64,000 bases of DNA, taken from positions 10,524-74,523 of the forward strand of contig NZ_JBGSLK010000017.1 of NCBI RefSeq assembly GCF_041740695.1. Reading direction: 5' to 3'. A model generated the notes under the pieces. It was not told where the DNA came from. It did no database searches and saw only the letters and a list, made by a program, of their open reading frames with translations. Position 1 is the first letter of the stretch, and each line of letters begins with the position of its first letter. Source of the DNA: Haliscomenobacter sp041740695. Its GTDB lineage: Bacteria; Bacteroidota; Bacteroidia; Chitinophagales; Saprospiraceae. Shown here piece after piece: positions 35,585 to 43,114 of this stretch. The position numbers and the translations under genes were made by a program.

Positions 35585-36976
35585 TCAAGAGCGCTTGACG
35601 ATTTGGGCGGTTAGACCCGCTTCCGAAACAATTTTGTTGCCTACATAGATCGTTCCTTGCATTTGGCAAATCCCGCGACGGATGGGCGCTAAAAGCTCCA
35701 TTTTGATCAACAGGGTATCACCGGGTACCACTTTAGACTTGAACTTGGCTTCTTCAATTTTGAGGAAGTAGGTGTCCCAGTTGCCAGGGTCTGCTACAGT
35801 CGACAAGGCCAATATTCCGCCCGTTTGGGCCATTGCCTCAATTTGTAGTACACCAGGGAAAACGGGGTTGCCCGGAAAATGCCCTTGGAAAAATCCTTCG
35901 TTAAAAGTAACATTTTTTACACCAACAACGTGGCTTTCGGATAATTCAGTGATTTTGTCCACCAACAAGAAGGGATAGCGGTGTGGCAACCAGCTGGCTA
36001 CTTTGACCGTATCAAACAAAGGTTCTTTATCTGGATCGTACTTGGGCTTTCCCTTGAGTTTACGGTCTTCGATGTATTGCTTTTTAAGCAATTTAGTGAA
36101 TTCGTAATTGGCGGTATGCCCCGGTTTGGTAGCTACAATTTTGCCTTTGATGGGTTTGCCCAGTAGTGAAACATCCCCAATTACATCGAGTAATTTATGG
36201 CGGGCAGGTTCATTTTTGAACTGGAGCTGGACGGTATTGAGAATCCCTTCCTTGTCCACCTTGATGCTGGGTTTGCCCAGTTTGGTGGCCATATCGTCCA
36301 ATTCTTCCTGGGTAACTGGGCGGTCGGCAATGACGATGGCATTGTCCAGATCGCCACCTTTGATTAGGTTTTGGCTAAACAAATTGTCCAGTTCGTGTAG
36401 GAAAACAAAGGTACGACAGGGCGCAATTTCCTTTTCATAATCCTCCAGGCTGTACAGTTGGGCGTATTGCTGGCCCAATACTTTGGAATTGAAATCGATC
36501 ATGGTGATCACTTCAAATCCATCGTGGGGCAAGGCCATAAGTTCTGCTCCCGTGGCTTCGTCACGGTAAGTGATGGGCTCGGTGATTTCAAAATACTCCC
36601 GGTCGGCTTCCTGATCTTCGACGCCCGCTTCGCGGAGCGCTTTGACAAATTGAAAGGCACTGCCATCGAGGATGGGGACTTCTGGCCCATCTATACCCAT
36701 TAAAACGTTGTCGATACCAAGACCCACCAATGCGGATAGTACGTGCTCAATGGTACTTACCTGGGCCTCATCAGACTTGATGGTCGTGCCTCGCGTAGTG
36801 GAAATAACCCGGCTCACGTCCGCATTGACAAGGGGCTGACCAACTAAGTCAACTCTTTGAAATTTGTGCCCGTGGTTCTCCGGAGCTGGGTTAAAGGTCA
36901 AAGTCACAACTTTACCCGTGTGCAAGCCTACTCCACTGAGGGAGACGGCTTTTTGAATGGTACGTTGTTTTTTCAT
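35585..36976 (-). CDS. lpxC-fabZ: Bifunctional LpxC deacetylase / FabZ dehydratase
   Basis: The 463-residue fusion joins two enzymes. Residues about 1-300 are LpxC, the zinc-dependent UDP-3-O-acyl-GlcNAc deacetylase and committed step of lipid A synthesis. It shows SGVGLHTG, the zinc-site segment STIEHVLSALVGLGIDN and HKLLDVIGD. Residues about 315-463 are FabZ, the 3-hydroxyacyl-ACP dehydratase, with PHRYPFLLVDKI and the catalytic GHFPGNPVFPGVLQIEAMAQ. The fusion is a known trait of Bacteroidota and couples acyl-ACP supply with lipid A output. It sits between lpxD (85 bp upstream) and lpxA (directly downstream) in one operon. Confidence 0.98.
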   Translation of the reverse strand: MKKQRTIQKAVSLSGVGLHTGKVVTLTFNPAPENHGHKFQRVDLVGQPLVNADVSRVISTTRGTTIKSDEAQVSTIEHVLSALVGLGIDNVLMGIDGPEVPILDGSAFQFVKALREAGVEDQEADREYFEITEPITYRDEATGAELMALPHDGFEVITMIDFNSKVLGQQYAQLYSLEDYEKEIAPCRTFVFLHELDNLFSQNLIKGGDLDNAIVIADRPVTQEELDDMATKLGKPSIKVDKEGILNTVQLQFKNEPARHKLLDVIGDVSLLGKPIKGKIVATKPGHTANYEFTKLLKKQYIEDRKLKGKPKYDPDKEPLFDTVKVASWLPHRYPFLLVDKITELSESHVVGVKNVTFNEGFFQGHFPGNPVFPGVLQIEAMAQTGGILALSTVADPGNWDTYFLKIEEAKFKSKVVPGDTLLIKMELLAPIRRGICQMQGTIYVGNKIVSEAGLTAQIVKRS

Positions 36977-37061
36977 AATAAGTGTCTGCTGAGACGATTA
37001 TGCAAAAAAAATAATCGAATGATTTGCGATGATCTGCTGAACGGAAAACAAGTCCCTTCAG

Positions 37062-38096
37062 TTAATCCTCCTTTTGAGCCGAACGTTTTTCCAATTCATA
37101 CAAACGTTTGGCCAAATCTGGGAGTTGCTTGAATATGGTATGTGCGCGAATGAACAGGTGATAGTCAATGGCTGGATACCCAAACAAGGCTTGATTGGGT
37201 TCTTTGACGTTGGACGCCACCCCACTGTTGCCCTGTACGCGGGTACCATCAGCTATTTTTAAATGCCCTGCGACCGCAACCTGGCCACCAATTTGGCAGT
37301 TTTTTCCAATTTTGGTACTTCCGGCTACCCCTGCCTGAGCGGCAATGACGGTGTTTTCACCAATCTCTACATTGTGGGCAATTTGGACCAGGTTATCCAA
37401 TTTGACACCCTGATGGATGATCGTTGAACCTATCGAACCACGGTCAATGGTTGTATTTGACCCAATTTCTACCTCGTTTTTAATGACTACATTGCCTACA
37501 TGGTGGATTTTTTTGTAAGAACCATCTTCCTGTGGGGCGTAACCAAAGCCGTCGGCACCAATGACCACTCCGGGGAAAAAAATACAGCGATCCCCAATAA
37601 CCGAGCCATACAGGATTTTTACCCCAGAATGAAGTTGGCAATTGTCGCCAATTTTGGCACCTCGACCAATAAAGACGTGAGAATCAATCCGCACATTGTC
37701 GCCAATGATCACATCTTCTTCAATGACAACAAACGGGCCAATGGAAATATTTTGGCCAAAGTGGGTGTTCGTGCCAATTAAACTTTGTGGATGGATTCCA
37801 TTTGATTTGGGTTGAGCCGAGCCAAATTTTTCCAGCAATAGTGCAATGCTGGCGTAGACGTCATCGACCCGAATCAAGGTAGCGTTGATGGGGGATTTAA
37901 GTTGAAAATCCCGACTGATCAGCACTGCACTGGCAGTGGTTGTGTATAAATAAGACTCGTATTTGGCATTACCTAAAAAAGTAATGGCCCCTTCACCTCC
38001 TTCTTCAATTTTACCAGGACGGTTTACCCTAACCTCAGGGTCTCCTTCGATCGTTCCGTTGAGTACGTGAGCTAAATCCTTTACTGTAATTTCCAT
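37062..38096 (-). CDS. lpxD: LpxD, UDP-3-O-acylglucosamine N-acyltransferase
   Basis: LpxD adds the second 3-hydroxyacyl chain, to the 2-amino group, after LpxC. The 344-residue protein has the N-terminal uridine-binding LpxD domain (about 20-90), then a hexapeptide-repeat beta-helix (about 100-290) with VGNVVIKNEVEIGSNTTID (about 207-225) containing the conserved catalytic-loop region. A C-terminal helix ends the protein. A TATCTTTG -7 box at 38102-38109 sits only five bases before the ATG, which predicts a leaderless or nearly leaderless transcript. It is divergent from hemC and first in the lipid A operon. Confidence 0.97.
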   Translation of the reverse strand: MEITVKDLAHVLNGTIEGDPEVRVNRPGKIEEGGEGAITFLGNAKYESYLYTTTASAVLISRDFQLKSPINATLIRVDDVYASIALLLEKFGSAQPKSNGIHPQSLIGTNTHFGQNISIGPFVVIEEDVIIGDNVRIDSHVFIGRGAKIGDNCQLHSGVKILYGSVIGDRCIFFPGVVIGADGFGYAPQEDGSYKKIHHVGNVVIKNEVEIGSNTTIDRGSIGSTIIHQGVKLDNLVQIAHNVEIGENTVIAAQAGVAGSTKIGKNCQIGGQVAVAGHLKIADGTRVQGNSGVASNVKEPNQALFGYPAIDYHLFIRAHTIFKQLPDLAKRLYELEKRSAQKED

Positions 38097-38101
38097 GGCC
38101 G

Positions 38102-38109
38102 CAAAGATA
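38102..38109 (-). promoter_or_regulatory. -7 promoter box of the lpxD operon
   Basis: The minus strand reads TATCTTTG (TAnnTTTG), followed by CGGCC and then the lpxD ATG. Transcription would start at or next to the start codon. Confidence 0.65.
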
Positions 38110-38156
38110 GAAATTTATCGTTTATCCGTTCATCCCATAAACAATCATAACTTTGC

Positions 38157-38164
38157 TATCTTTG
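38157..38164 (+). promoter_or_regulatory. -7 promoter box of hemC
   Basis: TATCTTTG lies 20 bp before the preferred TTG start of hemC. A second match, TAACTTTG, is at 38148-38155. The plus and minus strand boxes in this spacer are about 47 bp apart, so lpxD and hemC share one compact divergent promoter region. Confidence 0.65.
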
Positions 38165-38184
38165 TTCGCAAAAAGTATCTTCCA

Positions 38185-39087
38185 TTGGACCGTATCATAC
38201 GTATAGGCACCCGCGGCAGCAAATTGGCGCTGTGGCAAGCCGAATTTACTCAAGAAAAACTGCGCAAAGCTGGTTATGACTCCGAACTGGTGATCATCAA
38301 AACCACTGGCGACAATACCCAAGCACTCAATTTGAGTTTCGACAAAATTGAAGGCAAGGGCTTTTTCACCAAAGAAATTGAAGAGGCACTCCTGCGGGGT
38401 GATGTGGACATGGCGGTGCATTCCATGAAGGACATGCCGACCAGTTCTCCCGAAGGATTGGTGCTCACTGCCGTTTCTTACCGCGAAGATCCTGCCGATT
38501 GGCTCTTGATTCGCAAAGAAAGCATCGAGGCAGGTCAATTGTTTCAGTTGAAACAAAACCCGGTGGTCGGTACCTCTTCAGCGCGCCGCAAGGCCCAGAT
38601 TCTCGATTTGCGCCCCGATGCGCAGCTCAAAGACATTCGGGGCAACGTACCTACCCGCGTCGATAAGTTGATGCAAGGTGAATTTGATGCCATCATGCTG
38701 GCTGCCGCCGGATTGAGCCGCTTGGAACTGGATCTTTCGGGTGTAGTTGTGGTCAAATTTGATCCCCGCGAATTTATTCCAGCGCCAGCGCAGGGTGTTT
38801 TGGCTTATCAGACTTGTACCGAAGACAAAGCCATGCGTAAAATATTGCAACACTTGCACCACTCCGAAGTAAGCACCGTCACCAATATCGAGCGCCGCAT
38901 CTTACAATTGATGGAAGGTGGCTGCCAAATGCCACTGGGCATCTATTGCGAACAGGACAAGGCGGGCAACTTCCATGTGTGGGGCGCTAAAGCCGATGCC
39001 TGGAACGGACCTGTAAAAAAAGTACGGATGTCGTCAAGTACGAGTTATTTGCTGGCTGAAAAGGTGGCGGAGGAATTGAACAAATAG
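38185..39087 (+). CDS. hemC: HemC, hydroxymethylbilane synthase
   Basis: HemC joins four porphobilinogen molecules into hydroxymethylbilane for haem synthesis. Blocks include RIIRIGTRGSKLALWQ at the N-terminus, HSMKDMPT (about 77-84), GTSSARRKAQI (about 130-140), and GGCQMPLG, which holds the cysteine for the dipyrromethane cofactor. The frame is open upstream to an ATG at 38095, but that would overlap the lpxD start and lie upstream of the promoter boxes. The TTG at 38185 gives a 300-residue protein of normal size, starting MDRIIRIG. TTG is therefore preferred. hemD follows after a spacer with a large palindrome. Confidence 0.93.
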   Translation: MDRIIRIGTRGSKLALWQAEFTQEKLRKAGYDSELVIIKTTGDNTQALNLSFDKIEGKGFFTKEIEEALLRGDVDMAVHSMKDMPTSSPEGLVLTAVSYREDPADWLLIRKESIEAGQLFQLKQNPVVGTSSARRKAQILDLRPDAQLKDIRGNVPTRVDKLMQGEFDAIMLAAAGLSRLELDLSGVVVVKFDPREFIPAPAQGVLAYQTCTEDKAMRKILQHLHHSEVSTVTNIERRILQLMEGGCQMPLGIYCEQDKAGNFHVWGAKADAWNGPVKKVRMSSSTSYLLAEKVAEELNK

Positions 39088-39114
39088 GGTTCTAGGATAC
39101 TCTAGAGGATATTT

Positions 39115-39174
39115 TGCTCGGAGGGCATGAATAGCCCCAGGCTTCAGCCTGGGGCTATTCATGCCCTCCGAGCA
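39115..39174. repeat. Perfect 29-bp stem palindrome (GAATAGCCCC family)
   Basis: The arms 39115-39143 and 39146-39174 are exact reverse complements over 29 bp with a 2-base spacer (TC). They contain the core GAATAGCCCC...GGGGCTATTC shared with 16502-16663. The element starts 27 bp after the hemC stop and 141 bp before hemD. Confidence 0.92.
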
Positions 39175-39315
39175 GAATGTCCAGTAGAATGGTACTAAAT
39201 AGTGCCGCTGGTCGATTCAGCCTGAAATATTACCTAAGTACAACTTTTGTTTCTTCAAATTGAACAGACTTAGTGTCGATCGATATACCCTGGAACCCAG
39301 GAACCTTGTACCACC

Positions 39316-39993
39316 ATGCTCATTTTCATCTCCCGCGAGTTAGCCGCAGACAGTCCCTTCTTCCATATTTTGCCTACGGATCAGGTCGAGATCATCGGGG
39401 AATCACTGGTGGCATTCGAGCGTGTAGCATTTGCAGCACTGCCGGATATAGACTGGTGTTTTTTTTCCAGCCGGAATGCCGTCAAATTTTTTTTTCAGGG
39501 ACTAAAGGCTGCTGGATTACAGGTGCCCACCGGATTGAAATGGGGTGTACTGGGCGAAGGGACCGCCAAAAGTCTGAAAGAACAGGGCTATGTAGCCGAT
39601 TTTGCAGGCAACGGCGAACCGCAAAGTGTGGGCGCTGCTTTTGGTATTGTAGCTGAAGGCCAACGCGTTTTGTTTCCCCGGGCGGCTCAATCGCGGGAGA
39701 GCATCCAAAAAATACTGGTTGGACTTGTAACCATTGTGGATTTGGTGGTTTATACTAATGCGCCACGTACCGATTTTGAATTGCCTCATGCAGATTTGTT
39801 GGTGTTCACCAGTCCGCTCAATGCGCAAGCCTATTTTGCCAAATATCCTTTGTCAAAGGGACAAAAGCTGGTGGCCATTGGGCAAAGCACCGAGCAGGCA
39901 TTGAGAGACTTAGGCTGCATTGAAATAACAACCGCCCCAATCCCCTCAGAAGAAGTACTGGCCGAAATTTGTAAAACTCAATTGGCTTTATGA
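39316..39993 (+). CDS. hemD: HemD, uroporphyrinogen-III synthase
   Basis: HemD closes hydroxymethylbilane to uroporphyrinogen III, inverting the last ring. The family is poorly conserved in sequence. The 225-residue length, two-lobed pattern, DWCFFSSRNAVKFFFQGL segment (about 50-67) and the VYTN...PHADLLVFTSPLNAQAYF stretch (about 140-175) fit it. Position directly after hemC supports the call. The stop overlaps the ATG of the next gene by four bases (ATGA), which suggests translational coupling. The 228-bp hemC-hemD spacer is long for one operon and holds a perfect palindrome, so hemD may have its own promoter. Confidence 0.9.
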   Translation: MLIFISRELAADSPFFHILPTDQVEIIGESLVAFERVAFAALPDIDWCFFSSRNAVKFFFQGLKAAGLQVPTGLKWGVLGEGTAKSLKEQGYVADFAGNGEPQSVGAAFGIVAEGQRVLFPRAAQSRESIQKILVGLVTIVDLVVYTNAPRTDFELPHADLLVFTSPLNAQAYFAKYPLSKGQKLVAIGQSTEQALRDLGCIEITTAPIPSEEVLAEICKTQLAL

Positions 39994-40415
39994 ACAGCAA
40001 ATTCAACCTGCTTTTTTGCACTGTAGCGATCCTGGTATTGGCAATGGGCTGCCGACCAAAGAAGGCCGACTACAGCGATTTCAACAAATTTTACGACCAA
40101 TTTTTCCAGGACTCGCTTTTTCAGGTACAACACATTAACTTTCCCATTGAGGGATTGCCGGATAATGCCGTTGCTTATGGGGACACCTTGGGTGACTTTC
40201 GCTGGACGGCAGAAAACTGGCGCATGCACCACCCAATTGATTTTGAGCAAACAAAATTTGAACAAAATTTCCAAACTTTGGGCGATGAATTGATCATTGA
40301 AAACATCATTGACCCTACGGTCGGCTATGGCATGATGCGTCGCTGGGCGAAAATTGGTGGTGAATGGTCTTTGATTTATTATGTGGGCTTAAATCCTGTT
40401 CAAGAAAAACAGTAG
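39990..40415 (+). CDS. Small lipoprotein, DUF4348-like
   Basis: The 141-residue product has a lipoprotein signal (residues 1-20) with lipobox LAMGC and Cys21, so it should be membrane-anchored on the periplasmic side. The rest resembles small Bacteroidota lipoproteins of the DUF4348 type, with FNKFYDQFFQDSLFQVQHI and a Trp-rich C-terminal half. I am not certain of that family, and no function is known. The start overlaps the hemD stop (ATGA). The stop codon TAG is formed by the first bases of a GTAGAGACG palindrome. Confidence 0.82.
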   Translation: MNSKFNLLFCTVAILVLAMGCRPKKADYSDFNKFYDQFFQDSLFQVQHINFPIEGLPDNAVAYGDTLGDFRWTAENWRMHHPIDFEQTKFEQNFQTLGDELIIENIIDPTVGYGMMRRWAKIGGEWSLIYYVGLNPVQEKQ

Positions 40416-40439
40416 AGACGTAGAACCCTACGTCTTTAC
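40412..40439. repeat. GTAGAGACG palindrome, copy 2
   Basis: The 28-base near-palindrome GTAGAGACGTAG...CTACGTCTTTAC provides the TAG stop codon of the lipoprotein gene (40413-40415). It ends 14 bp before the aldose epimerase start. Confidence 0.88.
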
Positions 40440-40453
40440 CAAACATCAGACCC

Positions 40454-41395
40454 ATGTACAAGCACAGCACCGAGGCTTTTGGGGCCTTTACCAAACACGT
40501 TTTGCGCAATGAATCAACGGGCCACCAACTGGCCATCTTGCCTGAATACGGCGCCATTGTCCTCGATTTACAATTGCATGGAATTTCGATCTTGGATACG
40601 TACCAAACCCCACCGGAGGTCATCAACAACAGTTGGGCCAAGAATACTGTTTTGTACCCTTTTCCCAATCGCTTGAAGGACGGGATCTATAAAAGTGGAG
40701 GGCAAACCTATCGTTTCTTCGCTAATGAATCCCATACCAATACAGCGATCCATGGCTTTGGACAAAACAAACCCATGAAGGTGACCTTTTTGGAGGTGGA
40801 TGAAACAAGTGCTGCCATTACCTGCTTGTACACTGATTATGGCACCCACGAGGCCTATCCTTTTCGGTTTAGTGTAGAAATGGCCTTTACGCTTTCTGAT
40901 GAAAAGGGGTTCGAGCTTCAACTCACGATGCGCAACCACGATGAGCAGGTCATTCCCGCGGGTTTGGGTTGGCATCCTTACTTTGCACTTGGACCTAAGG
41001 CAGATACCTATCGTTTACAAATGCCGGAATGCCGCCTGGTGGGAAACGATGAACGGATGTTGCCTACCGGGAAAACCTACGAATACGATGATTTTAGTAC
41101 CCTGAAGCCAGTTGGCATCACGGTATTGGACAATTGTTTTGAACTACCTGTACAAGAGGGCCGTGCCGAGACATTGGTACAAGCTGAAGCGGGCACCTTG
41201 CATTATTGGCAAGAGACTGGAGCAGGTAAATACAATTTCCTGCAAGTATTTATTCCTCCGCTGCGCCATTGTATTGCCCTGGAACCGATGACCTGTGCCC
41301 CAGACGCCTTTAACAACGGGATGGGCCTGGCGCAACTGGAACCGGGGGAGAAACTAAGCGGGCGTTTTGGTGTTTGGTTAGAAAAACAAGTGTAA
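40454..41395 (+). CDS. Aldose 1-epimerase family protein
   Basis: The 313-residue protein belongs to the galactose mutarotase-like fold, which interconverts alpha and beta anomers of sugars. Family marks are PFPNRLKDGIY (about 69-79), the catalytic-type His in AIHGFGQ (about 99-105), GWHPYF (about 172-177, second His) and LEPMTCAPDAFNNG (about 276-289). The catalytic Glu is probably the one in LEPMT. No signal peptide is seen, so it should be cytosolic. Sugar specificity cannot be told. The next gene starts 14 bp after its stop. Confidence 0.94.
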   Translation: MYKHSTEAFGAFTKHVLRNESTGHQLAILPEYGAIVLDLQLHGISILDTYQTPPEVINNSWAKNTVLYPFPNRLKDGIYKSGGQTYRFFANESHTNTAIHGFGQNKPMKVTFLEVDETSAAITCLYTDYGTHEAYPFRFSVEMAFTLSDEKGFELQLTMRNHDEQVIPAGLGWHPYFALGPKADTYRLQMPECRLVGNDERMLPTGKTYEYDDFSTLKPVGITVLDNCFELPVQEGRAETLVQAEAGTLHYWQETGAGKYNFLQVFIPPLRHCIALEPMTCAPDAFNNGMGLAQLEPGEKLSGRFGVWLEKQV

Positions 41396-41409
41396 AACAC
41401 AAGAAGCAT

Positions 41410-41685
41410 ATGCGACAAATCCGCGCCATTGAAGTATTGCTCATCGAGGTGATTTTTTACCTGGGGCTATGGTTGCTCAACGATTATGTGGCCATGTACC
41501 TCAGTATGATCTTTGGCAGTATTTGTTTTTTCATCTTGCTGTTTACGGGTATTGCTGAATTGCTGGAGCGCTCCAAAGTGTCGCGGAAGTATTTCTGGTT
41601 TATGGCGATGTCCGCATTGGCACCGGTTGTGGCTGCGGCGATTTTCTTTTTGTTGGGTGGGGAAATGACTTGGAACAAACTCTAA
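41410..41685 (+). CDS. Small membrane protein, unknown function
   Basis: This 91-residue protein is almost entirely hydrophobic, with three likely membrane helices at about 5-24, 27-48 and 58-82. A charged loop, ELLERSKVSRKYF, lies between the second and third. The frame extends upstream to a TTG at 41374, but the ATG at 41410 avoids overlap with the epimerase gene. It is probably co-transcribed with the epimerase. I do not recognise a family. The stop is followed three bases later by a GTTCCAGG phrase repeat. Confidence 0.8.
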   Translation: MRQIRAIEVLLIEVIFYLGLWLLNDYVAMYLSMIFGSICFFILLFTGIAELLERSKVSRKYFWFMAMSALAPVVAAAIFFLLGGEMTWNKL

Positions 41686-41687
41686 AG

Positions 41688-41714
41688 GGTTCCAGGGTTC
41701 CAAGTTCCATAGTT
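41688..41714. repeat. GTTCCAGG phrase repeat, copy 1
   Basis: Directly after the stop, GGGTTCCAGGGTTCCAAG and then TTCCATAG repeats an 8-9 bp phrase. Related sequences lie at 43066-43110 (other strand) and 57144-57200. No complementary arm is adjacent, but the reverse-oriented copy 1.4 kb downstream could pair with it. Confidence 0.7.
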
Positions 41715-41792
41715 AGGGACCTCCTAGTCTTGGAGTTTGCCTCTAAGTATTTGAAATGACAAAAAGCTAACTGTAGGCTTGATTACTCAAAT

Positions 41793-42716
41793 TTATCGAC
41801 AATATTTCTTGATCAAGTCATAAGCCTCTACAACACCTAGTTCACCAGCTTTTCTCCAGTCTGTGCAAGCTGCTTCGAGGTTATTTGTATTCTTATAAAG
41901 GAAGCCACGATTCCAATAAGCGTCAAGGCTTTTAGGATTAATTTCAATAGCTTTGTTGTAGTCTTGCATTGCTCCTTCCTTATCACCCAAATATTGCTTT
42001 AATAAACCACGATTATTGTAAGCTTTAGCTATGTTAGAATCAAGTTCGATAGCTTTGTCGTAATCTTGTATTGCTCCTTGTTGATCACCTAGTTTTTCTT
42101 TTAGAGTGCCACGATTATAATAAGTATTCCCATCATTAGGGTTAATTTCTATAGCTTTATTGTAATCTTGCATTGCTCCTTGTTGATCACCTAAATTTTG
42201 CTTTAATAAACCACGATTATTATAGGCTGTATGATAATTAGGATCAAGTTCGATAGCTTTGTTGAAGTCTTGCATTGCGCCTTGTTTATCACCTAAAGCT
42301 TTCTTTAGACTAGCACGGTTGTTATAAGCTAAATCATAATTAGGATCAAGTTCGATAGCTTTATTATAGTCTTGCATTGCTCCTTGTTGATCACCTAGCT
42401 CTTCCTTTAGACCGCCACGGTTATAATAATTCTTTCCATGATTAGGGGCAAGTTCGATGGCTTTGTTATAGTCTTGCATGGCTCCCTGTTGGTCACCTAA
42501 ATCTTCCTTTAATAAACCACGGTTATTATAAGCTACATCAATATTAGGATCAAGTTCGATAGCCTCGTTGTAATCCTGCATTGCCCCTTGCAGGTTGCCC
42601 TCTGCCGTTTTTTTACCTGCAGATTGAAATAATTTTTCTATTTTCTCTTCGGTATTTTGACAAGCAAAAATGAAAAAGAGGCCAAGAATAATGGCGAGGT
42701 TAAATTTCAGCAACAT
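41793..42716 (-). CDS. TPR-repeat lipoprotein
   Basis: The 307-residue product has a lipoprotein signal (FFIFAC, Cys19) and about eight tetratricopeptide repeats of 34 residues (about 28-300). The repeats are nearly identical, with the core GDQQGAMQDYNKAIELDPN and AYNNRG. TPR arrays are protein-binding scaffolds. The partner is unknown. At the DNA level the array is a 102-bp tandem repeat with unusually AT-rich codons compared with neighbours, which suggests recent expansion or transfer. The gene stands alone, flanked by phrase repeats on both sides. Copy number could vary between strains. Confidence 0.92.
   Translation of the reverse strand: MLLKFNLAIILGLFFIFACQNTEEKIEKLFQSAGKKTAEGNLQGAMQDYNEAIELDPNIDVAYNNRGLLKEDLGDQQGAMQDYNKAIELAPNHGKNYYNRGGLKEELGDQQGAMQDYNKAIELDPNYDLAYNNRASLKKALGDKQGAMQDFNKAIELDPNYHTAYNNRGLLKQNLGDQQGAMQDYNKAIEINPNDGNTYYNRGTLKEKLGDQQGAIQDYDKAIELDSNIAKAYNNRGLLKQYLGDKEGAMQDYNKAIEINPKSLDAYWNRGFLYKNTNNLEAACTDWRKAGELGVVEAYDLIKKYCR
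41900..42640 (-). repeat. 102-bp coding tandem repeat of TPR units
   Basis: About seven near-identical units of 34 codons lie within the TPR lipoprotein gene. Stretches such as TTGATCACC and GTCTTGCATTGC (plus strand) recur every 102 bp. Confidence 0.85.
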
Positions 42717-42849
42717 GGTCTTTAGTTTGTTCTAATTCGAAGGTACCAATTTGTATGATTTTTTGTTGCAGACATTGGTGAAAATTTAATACCAAGCAAC
42801 AAATCCTCATATTGGGCAGGGCTGTTAACTTCTATTTCTGAGGGGTAAA

Positions 42850-43024
42850 AGCCCCGCTAGGGGCGTGATGTGGGTAGAAAACAATTGCAGCAGGCCTTCT
42901 CAAAGTCCCGTAGGGACGTGATATGGGTATCCTTCGAGACAAAATACCCACATTTCGTCCCTACGGGACTCGGAAAATCATGGATATCGCAATAAACTAC
43001 CCATATTTCGCCCCTAGCGGGGCT
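42850..43024. repeat. Nested double palindrome (GTCCCGTAGGGACG family)
   Basis: Four related 26-27 bp units are arranged A-B-B'-A'. A (42850-42876) pairs with A' (42998-43024), and B (42904-42929) pairs with B' (42945-42970). A and B are variants of one unit: GCCCCGCTAGGGGCG or GTCCCGTAGGGACG, then TGATRTGGGTA. The nested stems fill the 398-bp gap between the divergent TPR lipoprotein gene and the stop of the sigma-54 regulator. No gene is seen inside. Confidence 0.9.
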
Positions 43025-43065
43025 TATCGCCATGTTCCAGAACTTAACAGCCCTGTCTATATTGG

Positions 43066-43110
43066 GGTTTCCATAACCCTGGAACTATGGAACGTGGAAC
43101 CCTGGAACTT
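43066..43110. repeat. GTTCCAGG phrase repeat, copy 2 (reverse orientation)
   Basis: On the minus strand, five bases past the regulator stop, the sequence reads GTTCCAGGGTTCCACG, TTCCATAGTTCCAGGG and TTATGGAAACC. The internal arms CCATAG/CTATGG may form a hairpin. Confidence 0.7.
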
Positions 43111-43114
43111 ACGA

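Noticed and set aside
42850..43024. CRISPR-like array
   Set aside because: The repeated units are in inverted orientation, only four in number, unevenly spaced and without cas genes.
41688..43110. Insertion sequence or composite element around the TPR lipoprotein gene
   Set aside because: Inverted GTTCCAGG copies flank the gene, but no transposase or target duplication is visible; the same phrase occurs as a simple hairpin at 57144.
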